Shown piece by piece: positions 52,551 through 60,475 of a stretch of DNA of 64,000 nt. Numbering within the stretch: the stretch's first letter is position 1; each line of letters starts with the position of its first letter. The notes beneath the pieces were generated by a model, which did not search any database, had not been told where the DNA came from, and saw only the letters and a list, made by a program, of their open reading frames with translations. The stretch covers positions 54,500-118,499 of the forward strand of contig JANOQJ010000005.1 of assembly GCA_031414805.1 (NCBI GenBank). Reading direction: 5' to 3'. Both the position numbers and the translations under genes were made by a program. This stretch comes from JAAFIW01 sp031414805. Lineage in GTDB: Bacteria > Pseudomonadota > Gammaproteobacteria > Burkholderiales > Burkholderiaceae_C.

Positions 52551-53846
52551 ATGCCCAAAACAAACCACGCCCCCCTCGCCGAACGCCTGCGCCCGCGCAC
52601 CTTGGGCGAAGTCGTCGGCCAGCAGCACTTGCTGGGGCCGGGCATGGCACTGCGGGTGGCTTTTGAGGCGCGTGTGCCGCACAGCTGCATCTTCTGGGGC
52701 CCGCCCGGCGTGGGCAAAACCACCATTGCACGGCTGATGGCCGATGCGTTTGATGCGCAGTTCATCGCCATCAGCGCCGTGCTGGGCGGTGTGAAAGACA
52801 TTCGCGACGCGGTCGAACGCGCCCAGGCCGCACGCGATGGCACCGACCCGAAACGCACGCTGGTGTTTGTTGACGAAGTGCACCGCTTCAACAAAAGCCA
52901 GCAAGATGCGTTTTTGCCGCATGTGGAAAGTGGTCTGTTCACCTTCATTGGGGCCACTACCGAGAACCCCTCGTTTGAAGTCAACAGCGCCCTGCTCTCG
53001 CGCGCGGCCGTGTATGTGCTGCAACCGCTGTCACCAGCCGATTTAGAGCAAATACTGGCGCTAGCCCTTGCAGAACCTGCTCAACCAGCTATTGAAAAAG
53101 TAGCAGTCGATCGTTTAACAGCCTACGCCGACGGCGACGCCCGCCGCCTGCTGAACACGCTGGAAAACCTGGCCGTGGTGGCGCGCCAGGAAAAAATCAC
53201 CGAGATCACCGACGCCTGGCTGCTGCGCGTGCTGGGCGAGCGCCTGCGCCGCTACGACAAAGGCGGCGAACAGTTTTACGACACCATCAGCGCCCTGCAC
53301 AAAAGCGTGCGCGGCTCCGACCCCGACGCCGCGCTGTACTGGCTGATGCGTATGCTGGATGGCGGGGCGGATGCCCGCTACGTCGCCCGCCGCATGGTGC
53401 GCATGGCCAGCGAAGACATCGGCCTGGCCGACCCCCGCGCCCTGCGCCTGGCGCTGGATGCCGCCGAAACCTACGAGCGCCTGGGCTCACCCGAAGGCGA
53501 ACTGGCGCTGGCCCAGTGCGTGATTTACCTGGCCGTGGCCCCCAAGAGCAACGCGGTCTACCGCGCGTTCAAGGAAGCCCGCGCCCTGATCAAAAAAGAA
53601 GGCACCCGCCCCGTGCCCCTGCACCTGCGCAACGCCCCCACGCAGCTGATGAAAGACCTGGACTACGGGAAAGACTATCGCTACGCCCACAACGAGGAAG
53701 GCGGTTTTGCGGCAGGTGAGAACTACTGGCCTGAGGGCATGAAACCGCCACAGTTTTACCGGCCGGTGGATCGGGGGTTGGAGATCAAGATTGGGGAGAA
53801 GCTGGCGCAGTTGAGGCGGCTGGACGAAGAAGCGGGGAAACAGTAA
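52551..53846 (+). CDS. rarA: Replication-associated recombination protein RarA (MgsA)
   Basis: This 431-residue AAA+ protein works at stalled replication forks. Walker A is GPPGVGKTTIARLMADAF (about 46-63), Walker B is LVFVDEVHRFNKSQQDAFLP, sensor 1 is IGATTENPSFEVNSALLSRA, and sensor 2 region is ARRLLNTLENLA. The clamp-loader-like C-terminus is FYDTISALHKSVRGSDPDAA and the end IGEKLAQLR. At about residues 170-186 the chain is encoded by a copy of repeat A, in a variable linker of the family. The frame is intact. Confidence 0.93.
   Translation: MPKTNHAPLAERLRPRTLGEVVGQQHLLGPGMALRVAFEARVPHSCIFWGPPGVGKTTIARLMADAFDAQFIAISAVLGGVKDIRDAVERAQAARDGTDPKRTLVFVDEVHRFNKSQQDAFLPHVESGLFTFIGATTENPSFEVNSALLSRAAVYVLQPLSPADLEQILALALAEPAQPAIEKVAVDRLTAYADGDARRLLNTLENLAVVARQEKITEITDAWLLRVLGERLRRYDKGGEQFYDTISALHKSVRGSDPDAALYWLMRMLDGGADARYVARRMVRMASEDIGLADPRALRLALDAAETYERLGSPEGELALAQCVIYLAVAPKSNAVYRAFKEARALIKKEGTRPVPLHLRNAPTQLMKDLDYGKDYRYAHNEEGGFAAGENYWPEGMKPPQFYRPVDRGLEIKIGEKLAQLRRLDEEAGKQ
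53060..53107 (+). repeat. Repeat A copy 21, translated within rarA
   Basis: CTAGCCCTTGCAGAACCTGC, TCAACCAGCTATTGAAAAAG and TAGCA keep the repeat's order (AGCCCTT...CTGCTCAA.CAGCTAT...TAGCA) with scattered changes. It is read in frame as ALALAEPAQPAIEKVAV. Confidence 0.7.
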
Positions 53847-53950
53847 AACCGGGGCTGGCAACCGTCGCTGCAAAATTTGGCGCGGCTGGTCGAGCCGCAT
53901 ATTCCCGACTGACTTGCGACCCGGTGTCGAAACCACCTGTCAAATCAGTC

Positions 53951-53996
53951 TCCAGCCCACGTATCTATTGCTCAAGCAGCTATTATTTCAGGAGTG
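53951..53996 (+). repeat. Repeat A copy 22 (plus orientation), with Shine-Dalgarno at its edge
   Basis: CCAGCCCACGTATCTATTGC, CTCAAGCAGCTATTATTTC and then AGGAGTGA. The AGGAG lies about eight bases before the DUF1428 start. Confidence 0.88.
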
Positions 53997-54001
53997 AAAT
54001 C

Positions 54002-54355
54002 ATGAACTATCTCGATGGATTTGTGGCCGCCGTTCCCATGGCCAACCAAGAGGCCTACCTGAAACATGCCGCTGATATGGCGGTAGTGGCCAAGGAGTAC
54101 GGCGCGTTGCGCGTGGTGGAGTGCTGGGGCGACGATGTGCCGGAGGGCAAGCTCACCTCGTTCACCATGGCGGTCAAACGCGAAGACACCGAGGCGGTGA
54201 TCTTTTCCTGGATCGAGTGGCCGTCCAAAGCAGTGCGCGATGCGGGCTGGCAAAAAATCATGGCCGACCCGCGCATGGATCCGGCGAACGCGCCCATGCC
54301 GTTTGATGGCAAACGCATGATTTATGGCGGCTTTCAAATGATCATGGAGAAATAG
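54002..54355 (+). CDS. DUF1428 protein
   Basis: This 117-residue protein fits DUF1428, a dimeric alpha-beta barrel fold: MNYLDGFVAAVPMANQEAYL, VVECWGDDVPEGKLTSFTMA, FSWIEWPSKAVRDAGWQKIM and NAPMPFDGKRMIYGGFQMI. The role is not known. Its leader is repeat A copy 22, which ends in AGGAG. The stop is one base from the next ATG, giving a two-gene unit with the VOC gene. Confidence 0.88.
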   Translation: MNYLDGFVAAVPMANQEAYLKHAADMAVVAKEYGALRVVECWGDDVPEGKLTSFTMAVKREDTEAVIFSWIEWPSKAVRDAGWQKIMADPRMDPANAPMPFDGKRMIYGGFQMIMEK

Positions 54356-54356
54356 C

Positions 54357-54842
54357 ATGACCACCCCCGCCAAAAACACCATCTGCCTGATGTACGACGG
54401 CGCTGCCGAAGAGGCCGCGCGGTTTTATGCCTCGGTGTTTCCCGATTCGTCGGTCAAAGCCATACACCGCGCACCCGGCGACTATCCGGCGGGCAAGCAA
54501 GGCGACGTGCTGACGGTCGAATTCACCGTGCTGGGCATCCCCTGCCTGGGGCTCAACGGCAGCGCCGCCACGCCGCACGGTTTGGCGTTCTCGTTTCAGG
54601 TGGCCACCGTCGATCAGGCCGAGACCGACCGCTACTGGAACGCCATCGTCGGCAACGGCGGCACGGCCAACGTCTGCGGCTGGTGCCAGGACAAGTGGGG
54701 CATCTCGTGGCAGATCACACCCATTGCCTTGACCCAGGGCTACACCGATCCTGATCCGGCGGTGGCCAAACGCGTGTTCAACGCGATGATGACCATGGGA
54801 AAAATCGACATCGCGGCCATTGAAGCGGCGCGACGCGGCTGA
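54357..54842 (+). CDS. VOC-family (PhnB-like, glyoxalase-fold) protein
   Basis: This 161-residue protein has the VOC/PhnB pattern: NTICLMYDGAAEEAARFYAS, FPDSSVKAIHRAPGDYPAGK, ADQ-type FQVATVDQAETDRYWNAIVG and CGWCQDKWGISWQITP. Relatives are often called 3-demethylubiquinone-9 3-methyltransferase, a misnomer for this fold. The start is one base after the DUF1428 stop, so the two are coupled. Confidence 0.85.
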   Translation: MTTPAKNTICLMYDGAAEEAARFYASVFPDSSVKAIHRAPGDYPAGKQGDVLTVEFTVLGIPCLGLNGSAATPHGLAFSFQVATVDQAETDRYWNAIVGNGGTANVCGWCQDKWGISWQITPIALTQGYTDPDPAVAKRVFNAMMTMGKIDIAAIEAARRG

Positions 54843-54852
54843 ATCCGCTTTT

Positions 54853-54914
54853 TAAGCCAAACAGGCCAACAGCCCAGGTATTCATTGCTCAAGCAGCTAT
54901 CAAATCAGGAGTTA
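54853..54914 (+). repeat. Repeat A copy 23 (plus orientation)
   Basis: A long copy: AAGCCAAACAGGCCAACAGC, CCAGGTATTCATTGC, TCAAGCAGCTATCAAATCAG and GAG. The AGGAG is 48 bases before the DUF1801 start, too far to serve it. Confidence 0.88.
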
Positions 54915-54960
54915 TTGGCGAACTGAGCTGATTCCCTTTTGCAAAAAAACTGGACACAAC

Positions 54961-55314
54961 ATGGCAGAAAAACCAGCGTTCGCAAACATCGATGACTACA
55001 TCGCGTCAGCTTCGCCGCACGCCAAGCTCATCCTCGAAGAAATACGGCGACTCATCCAGGCCAGTGTTCCTGATGCCAAGGAAACGATCAGCTACCAAAT
55101 GCCCGCTTTCAAACTGGGCCACACTTTTATTTACTTTGCGGCTTTCAAAAAGCATATCGGCGTTTATCCACCTGTGACGACAAACAATGCCCTCATGGCC
55201 GAATTGCAGCCGTTTGCTGGCGAGAAAGGTAATTTGAAATTCCCGCTTGATCAGCCCATGCCGTATGAGTTGATCGGTCGTGTGGCCGTCGCGCTGGCCC
55301 AGCAGTATGAATAA
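54961..55314 (+). CDS. DUF1801 protein (YdhG/iron-chaperone fold)
   Basis: This 117-residue protein has the DUF1801 pattern: FANIDDYIASASPHAKLILE, EEIRRLIQASVPDAKETISY, QMPAFKLGHTFIYFAAFKKH and GVYPPVTTNNALMAELQPFA. The role of the fold is not settled. It lies in a set of similar small genes divided by repeat A. Confidence 0.88.
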   Translation: MAEKPAFANIDDYIASASPHAKLILEEIRRLIQASVPDAKETISYQMPAFKLGHTFIYFAAFKKHIGVYPPVTTNNALMAELQPFAGEKGNLKFPLDQPMPYELIGRVAVALAQQYE

Positions 55315-55320
55315 CTGAAA

Positions 55321-55376
55321 GTTTGGCCTGTAGCCCAGGTACCTACTGCTCAAGCAGCTATCAAATCAGGAGTGAT
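55321..55376 (+). repeat. Repeat A copy 24 (plus orientation), with Shine-Dalgarno at its edge
   Basis: GTTTGGCCTGTAGCCCAGGT, ACTGCTCAAGCAGCTAT and CAAATCAGGAGTGA. The AGGAG lies about eight bases before the start of the AAC(3)-I-like fragment. Confidence 0.88.
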
Positions 55377-55378
55377 TT

Positions 55379-55940
55379 ATGCTTTCACAAACAGCAACCC
55401 TCCGCTACACCATCCGGCGTCTGCGCCCCGAACACGCCGCCGTAGTGCCCGACTTGCTGGACATGTTTGGCACAGCCTTTGAAGACCCGGTCAGCTACGC
55501 CCAAGCCCGACCTGACGCCGCCTATCTGCAGGGGCTGCTGGCCAAAGATCATTGTTTGTATTGGCTGCCGTGCAGCAAGACCGGGTGGTGGCCTGACCGA
55601 GCCCAGTGGTCGTGTCGGGCATGCCGAGATGGACTTCGGCGGCATGACACTGATGTTGTCAGAGGAATACCCGGAATACGGCATTCGCAGCGCCGCCAGC
55701 ATCGGCGAAACCGCCGTGACCATACACCTGCATGTGGACGATGCCGATGCCATGGTGGCCCAAGCCGTAGCCAGCGGCGCGCGCCTGGAGCGCCAGGTGC
55801 AGGATGAGTTTTACGGCCAACGCGGCGGTATGGTGCGAGACCCATTTGGTCACCGTTGGATGATCGGGCACAGCATTGAAGATGTCAGCACCGACGAAAT
55901 GCAGCGGCGCTGCACCGCGATGTTTGACACCTCCAGCTAA
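55379..55940 (+). pseudogene. Scar joining an AAC(3)-I-like acetyltransferase 5' part to a VOC-protein 3' part
   Basis: From the first start (TTG at 55379; ATG next codon), frame two reads YTIRRLRPEHAAVVPDLLDM, FGTAFEDPVSYAQARPDAAY and LQGLLAKDH, like the AAC(3)-I GNAT acetyltransferases. A shift gives FVLAAVQQDRVV; a second shift gives GLTEPSGRVGHAEMDFGGMT, which is not GNAT but VOC/PhnB-like and continues LMLSEEYPEYGIRSAASIGE to the stop at 55940. The 3' half of one gene and the 5' half of another are missing, so an internal deletion is likely. Confidence 0.7.
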
Positions 55941-55975
55941 GGAACCTCTGCAGAACCTCCTGCGGTCTACGATTC
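55938..55975. mobile_element. Left-end fragment of the MITE-like element (copy 3)
   Basis: TAAGGAACCTCTGCAGAACC with TCCTGCGGTCTACGATTCAA matches the left end of the element at 15618, then similarity ends. Its first three bases form the stop codon of the VOC-like remnant. Confidence 0.7.
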
Positions 55976-56301
55976 AACGTCTTACGACGCGACGTCCGGT
56001 GACCAGGAGCCGCCTGAAGGTTTCTTTGCCCGCTGAACTGATAAGCGACATACCCCGAAAACGCCGCAGCATCAGTTGCGCTAATCAAAATGCCAAGCCG
56101 CTGATAGACCCGCCAAACGGCCTTGCGTCAAGGGTAAACCCCGCCGATTGCTACGTTTCCCCAATGGGAACCCATGACTACAATTCCCGACGCAAACCCG
56201 CCCAGCATCCTCCTGGCGGGTTTTTTGCTAGGTAGACGGTGCGCACAATCAAGTCTGATTTGCACACGGTCTTCGCGGTTCAAGAAAACGGAGAAAAACT
56301 T
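55941..56301. other. Leader region of the liv operon
   Basis: After the MITE-like fragment no gene is seen. A terminator-like hairpin lies at 56203-56227, 75 bases before livH; the promoter must lie upstream, but I cannot fix it. Confidence 0.55.
56203..56227 (+). terminator. Terminator-like hairpin in the liv leader
   Basis: CCCGCCAGCATCCTCC-type stem, read here as CCCGCCCAG facing CTGGCGGG, followed by six T. It lies 75 bases before livH. It may end transcription from upstream or act as an attenuator for livHMGF. Confidence 0.7.
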
Positions 56302-57231
56302 ATGGATATCCTGCTGCAACAGGTCATCAACGGTCTGGTTCTTGGCAGCATGTACGCCTTGATAGCCCTGGGCTACACCATGGTGTACGGCATCATCAAC
56401 TTGATTAATTTTGCCCATGGCGAGGTGCTGATGGTGGGGGCGCTGACCAGCTGGACCGTGATCACCACCATGCAGGGCGCGATGCCCGGCACACCGGGCT
56501 GGATCATCCTGATTTTGGCCACGCTGATTGCCTGTGTGGTGGCGGCGGTGCTCAATTTCACGATTGAGAAAATCGCTTACCGGCCGCTGCGCAACAGCAA
56601 CAAACTGGCCCCGCTGATCACCGCGATTGGCATGAGCATCCTGCTGCAAACGCTGGCCATGATCATCTGGAAACCCAATCCCAAGCCCTACCCCAACCTG
56701 CTGCCAACAACGCCGATTGAAGTGGCAGGCGCGGTGATCACGCCTACGCAAATCATGATTCTGGGCGTCACCGCTGTTTCACTGGCAGTGTTGATGTACC
56801 TGGTGAACTACACCCGCCTGGGCCGTGCGATGCGGGCCACCGCCGAGAACCCGCGCGTGGCGGGTTTGATGGGTGTCAAACCCGACATGGTGATCTCGGC
56901 GACCTTCATCATCGGCGCGATTTTGGCGGCGATTGCGGGGGTGATGTATGCATCAAACTACGGCACCGTGCAACACGCCATGGGCTTTTTGCCCGGTCTG
57001 AAGGCCTTTACAGCGGCAGTGTTTGGCGGCATTGGCAACCTGGGCGGTGCGGTGCTGGGCGGCATTTTGCTGGGGCTGATCGAATCGATCGCGTCGGGCT
57101 ACATCGGTGATTTGACCGGCGGCGTGCTGGGCAGCCACTACTCCGATATTTTTGCTTTCATTGTGCTGATTTTCGTGTTGACCTTGCGGCCTTCCGGCCT
57201 GCTGGGCGAGCGCGTGGCAGATCGGGCGTAA
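56302..57231 (+). CDS. livH: Branched-chain amino acid ABC transporter permease LivH
   Basis: This 309-residue inner-membrane protein has about eight helices with the LivH opening MDILLQQVINGLVLGSMYAL, IALGYTMVYGIINLINFAHG and a EAA-like loop NPRVAGLMGVKPDMVISATF. It forms the pore with LivM. The ATG at 56302 has a GGAG site. The stop is ten bases before livM. Confidence 0.93.
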   Translation: MDILLQQVINGLVLGSMYALIALGYTMVYGIINLINFAHGEVLMVGALTSWTVITTMQGAMPGTPGWIILILATLIACVVAAVLNFTIEKIAYRPLRNSNKLAPLITAIGMSILLQTLAMIIWKPNPKPYPNLLPTTPIEVAGAVITPTQIMILGVTAVSLAVLMYLVNYTRLGRAMRATAENPRVAGLMGVKPDMVISATFIIGAILAAIAGVMYASNYGTVQHAMGFLPGLKAFTAAVFGGIGNLGGAVLGGILLGLIESIASGYIGDLTGGVLGSHYSDIFAFIVLIFVLTLRPSGLLGERVADRA

Positions 57232-57241
57232 GGAGCACACC

Positions 57242-58339
57242 ATGAACTTGATCAACAAACAAAACAAGCTGGCCGTGTATGTGTTGGGCGCCCTGGCATT
57301 GCTGATTCTTCCGCTGCTGCTGCAAAGCGCGGGCAACGCCTGGGTGCGCATTGCCGATGTGGCCTTGCTCTATGTGTTGCTGGCCCTGGGCCTGAACATT
57401 GTGGTGGGCTACGCGGGCTTGCTCGACTTGGGCTATGTGGCGTTTTTTGCGGTGGGGGCCTACATGTTTGCGCTGATGGCGTCGCCGCACATGACCGAAA
57501 CCTTCGCAGGCTTCAAGGCCCTTTTTCCAGACGGCCTGCACACGCCGTTGTGGATCGTCATCCCGGCCGCAGCGGCGCTCGCCGGATTCTTTGGGGTGTT
57601 GCTGGGCGCGCCCACACTGAAGCTGCGCGGCGACTACCTGGCCATCGTCACCCTGGGTTTTGGCGAAATCATCCGCGTGTTTTTGAACAACCTGGATCAC
57701 CCCGTCAACATCACCAACGGCCCCAAAGGCCTGGCGCAGATTGACTCCATCAGCTTCTTTGGCCTGGACCTGGGCAAGCCGTTGGAGGTGCTGGGCTTCA
57801 AGGTGGCCTCGGTCTCGCTCTATTACTACCTGTTCCTGGCGTTGGTGGTGCTCAGCGTCATCATTTGCCACCGGCTGGAGCTGTCGCGCATTGGCCGCGC
57901 CTGGATGGCGATTCGTGAAGACGAAATTGCCGCCAAGGCCATGGGCATCAACACGCGCAACATGAAACTGCTGGCCTTCGGCATGGGCGCCAGTTTTGGC
58001 GGCGTGAGCGGAGCGATGTTTGGTGCGTTTCAAGGCTTTGTCTCCCCCGAATCGTTCAGCCTGATGGAGTCGGTGATGATCGTCGCCATGGTGGTGCTGG
58101 GCGGCATTGGCCACCTGCCGGGTGTCATTTTGGGTGCTGTGCTGCTGGCCGCGCTGCCCGAGGTGCTGCGTTATGTGGCGGGCCCGTTGCAAGACATGAC
58201 GGGCGGGCGACTGGATGCCTCTATCCTGCGCCAGCTGCTGATTGCACTAGCCATGATCATCATCATGCTGTGGAAGCCGCGTGGCCTGTGGCCGACGCCG
58301 GAACACGGCAAATCGCTGCAAGCGAAAGAAGGTGCTTGA
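57242..58339 (+). CDS. livM: Branched-chain amino acid ABC transporter permease LivM
   Basis: This 365-residue membrane protein has about nine helices, with LNIVVGYAGLLDLGYVAFFA (about 50-69) and GRAWMAIREDEIAAKAMGIN, the cytoplasmic loop that docks the ATPases. The C-terminus VLRYVAGPLQDMTGGRLDAS is family-like. It lies between livH and livG in one operon. Confidence 0.93.
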   Translation: MNLINKQNKLAVYVLGALALLILPLLLQSAGNAWVRIADVALLYVLLALGLNIVVGYAGLLDLGYVAFFAVGAYMFALMASPHMTETFAGFKALFPDGLHTPLWIVIPAAAALAGFFGVLLGAPTLKLRGDYLAIVTLGFGEIIRVFLNNLDHPVNITNGPKGLAQIDSISFFGLDLGKPLEVLGFKVASVSLYYYLFLALVVLSVIICHRLELSRIGRAWMAIREDEIAAKAMGINTRNMKLLAFGMGASFGGVSGAMFGAFQGFVSPESFSLMESVMIVAMVVLGGIGHLPGVILGAVLLAALPEVLRYVAGPLQDMTGGRLDASILRQLLIALAMIIIMLWKPRGLWPTPEHGKSLQAKEGA

Positions 58340-58340
58340 T

Positions 58341-59111
58341 ATGAGCGACATCGTTTTGAACGTCTCCGGTATTTCCAAGCGCTTTGGTGGCCTGCAAGCA
58401 CTGTCTGACGTGGGCCTGCGTATCGAACGCGGACAGGTTTACGGACTGATCGGTCCCAACGGCGCGGGTAAAACCACCTTCTTCAATGTGATCACCGGTC
58501 TGTACACGCCCGACAGCGGCACCTTCGAGCTGGCCGGCAAGCCTTACAAGCCCACGGCGGTGCATGAAGTGGCCAAAGCGGGCATTGCCCGCACCTTCCA
58601 GAACATCCGCCTGTTTGCCGAAATGACGGCGCTGGAAAACGTGATGGTGGGCCGCCACATCCGCACCGGCTCAGGCTTGTTTGGTGCCATTTTCCGCACG
58701 CCTGGCTTCAAGGCCGAAGAAGCTGCGATTGCCAAGCGCGCGCATGAGCTGCTCGACTATGTGGGCATTGGCAAATTTGCCGACTACCGCGCCCGCACCC
58801 TGAGCTACGGCGACCAGCGCCGCCTGGAAATTGCCCGCGCCCTGGCCACCGACCCGCAACTGATTGCCCTGGACGAGCCCGCCGCGGGCATGAACGCCAC
58901 CGAAAAAGTGCAATTACGCGGTTTGATTGACCAGATTCGCAAAGACAACCGCACCATCTTGCTGATTGAGCACGACGTGAAACTGGTGATGGGCCTGTGC
59001 GACCGCGTGACGGTGCTGGACTACGGCAAACAGATTGCCGAAGGCACGCCCGCTGATGTGCAGAAAAACGAAAAAGTAATTGAGGCCTATCTGGGCACGG
59101 GAGGCCATTGA
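58341..59111 (+). CDS. livG: Branched-chain amino acid ABC transporter ATPase LivG
   Basis: This 256-residue ATPase has Walker A GLIGPNGAGKTTFFNVITGL, the Q-loop ARTFQNIRLFAEMTALENVM, the signature TLSYGDQRRLEIARALATDP, Walker B LIALDEPAAGMN and the H-loop LLIEHDVKLVMGLCDRVTVL. The livG-specific long Q-loop insert is present. The ATG at 58341 is one base after the livM stop. Confidence 0.94.
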   Translation: MSDIVLNVSGISKRFGGLQALSDVGLRIERGQVYGLIGPNGAGKTTFFNVITGLYTPDSGTFELAGKPYKPTAVHEVAKAGIARTFQNIRLFAEMTALENVMVGRHIRTGSGLFGAIFRTPGFKAEEAAIAKRAHELLDYVGIGKFADYRARTLSYGDQRRLEIARALATDPQLIALDEPAAGMNATEKVQLRGLIDQIRKDNRTILLIEHDVKLVMGLCDRVTVLDYGKQIAEGTPADVQKNEKVIEAYLGTGGH

Positions 59112-59112
59112 T

Positions 59113-59829
59113 ATGAGCAAAACACTACTGAAAATCACCGATCTGAAAGTCGGCTACGGCGGCATTCAAGCCGTCAAGGGCGTGAGTTTTGAGGTGAACG
59201 AGGGCGAGCTGGTCAGCTTGATCGGCTCCAACGGCGCAGGCAAAACCACCACCATGAAAGCCATCACCGGCTCCCTGGTACCCAACGCGGGCGACATCGA
59301 ATACCTGGGCAAAAGCATCAAGGGCCGCGGTGCCTGGGACCTGGTGAAAGAAGGCCTGGTCATGGTGCCCGAAGGCCGCGGCGTGTTCACCCGCATGACC
59401 ATCATCGAAAACCTGCAGATGGGTGCCTACATCCGCGACGACAAAGCGCAGATTCTGGTGGACATCGACAAGGTGTTCACCCTGTTCCCCCGCCTGAAAG
59501 AGCGCCGCGACCAACTGGCCGGCACCATGTCCGGCGGCGAACAACAAATGCTCGCCATGGGCCGCGCGCTGATGACGCAACCCAAAGTGCTGCTACTCGA
59601 CGAGCCGTCGATGGGCCTCTCGCCCATCATGGTGGACAAGATTTTCGAGGTGGTGCGCGACGTGTACGCGCAAGGCGTCACGGTGCTGCTGGTCGAACAA
59701 AACGCCAGCCGCGCGCTGGGCATTGCCAACCGGGGCTATGTGATGGAGTCTGGAATCATCACCATGAGCGGCGATGCGAAAGAGATGCTCAATGATCCGA
59801 AGGTGCGGGCGGCTTATTTGGGGGAGTAG
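59113..59829 (+). CDS. livF: Branched-chain amino acid ABC transporter ATPase LivF
   Basis: This 238-residue ATPase has Walker A SLIGSNGAGKTTTMKAITGS, signature GTMSGGEQQMLAMGRALMTQ, Walker B VLLLDEPSMGLSPIMVDKIF and an H-loop-like VLLVEQNASRALGIANRGYV, where the His is replaced by Gln as usual in LivF. It ends the operon. No binding protein gene (livK/livJ) is in the window, so it would be supplied from elsewhere. Confidence 0.94.
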   Translation: MSKTLLKITDLKVGYGGIQAVKGVSFEVNEGELVSLIGSNGAGKTTTMKAITGSLVPNAGDIEYLGKSIKGRGAWDLVKEGLVMVPEGRGVFTRMTIIENLQMGAYIRDDKAQILVDIDKVFTLFPRLKERRDQLAGTMSGGEQQMLAMGRALMTQPKVLLLDEPSMGLSPIMVDKIFEVVRDVYAQGVTVLLVEQNASRALGIANRGYVMESGIITMSGDAKEMLNDPKVRAAYLGE

Positions 59830-59835
59830 GGTTTG

Positions 59836-59880
59836 ATTTGCTATTGAATCAGTAGCTGCTTGAGCAGGATCAGATTGGTC
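59836..59880 (-). repeat. Repeat A copy 25 (minus orientation, shortened)
   Basis: TTGAATCAGTAGCTGCTTGA with GCAGGATCAGATTGGTC; the AAGGGCT end is lost. It separates livF from the Uma2 gene. Confidence 0.75.
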
Positions 59881-59887
59881 TGGAGGG

Positions 59888-60475
59888 TTATTTCCCTGTG
59901 ACCAGCGCATTCTCAAGCGGCTCGAAACCCAGTCCATCAAACACATCTGTAGCCAGTAACTCGCAGCCAATTGAAGTGAGCGAAATCTGCGGCTGACCGG
60001 TGAAGTCGTACAGGGTAAACCGGCCTTCCTCACCACGGCGGTATAGCTCCACCACGCGTGTTTCGGGGTCGATCAGCAGATACTCTTTCAACGGTGCAAT
60101 CTGGCGGTAGGCGGCGAATTTCAGGCCACGGTCCTAGGCTTGCGTGGACGTCGACAAGACTTCTATGACCAGACTCGGTGCGGTAAAGATGTAGTCGGTT
60201 TCGAGATCCTGCTTGTTGCAGGTGACAAAAACATCGGGATAGAAAACCATGTCTTGCGCAACCTGCACCTTCTGGTCTTCGATGAATGCGCGACAGCCAC
60301 TGCCTTTCAACTGGTTTTTCAGTGCCGCGAATACGTTCCCCGCCACGATACCGTGAACACGCCTGGAGCCAACCATGGCAAATATCTCGCCCTGGTAAAA
60401 CTCATTTCGGGTGGGCTGTTCATGTTCCCACACCAGGTAACTTGCAAGATCAATTTTCGAGACAGGTAAGCCCAT
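59888..60475 (-). pseudogene. Uma2-family (DUF820) endonuclease-like gene with in-frame amber stop
   Basis: The ATG at 60475 (MGLPVSKIDLASYLVWEHEQ, with a GGAG site) opens a Uma2 restriction-endonuclease-like fold: NEFYQGEIFAMVGSRRVHGI, YPDVFVTC, IFTAPSLVIEVLSTSTQA, then TAG at 60136-60134. Translation without that stop continues in the same frame: DRGLKFAAYRQIAPLKEYLL, IDPETRVVELYRR and on to 59888. The family usually reads STQAYDRGLKFAAYR, so a Tyr codon seems to have become TAG. The two halves are otherwise intact. Confidence 0.8.

Noticed and set aside
57158..58192. 344-codon His/Gln-rich frame opposite livM
   Set aside because: Antisense shadow of a membrane-protein gene; no protein-like pattern.
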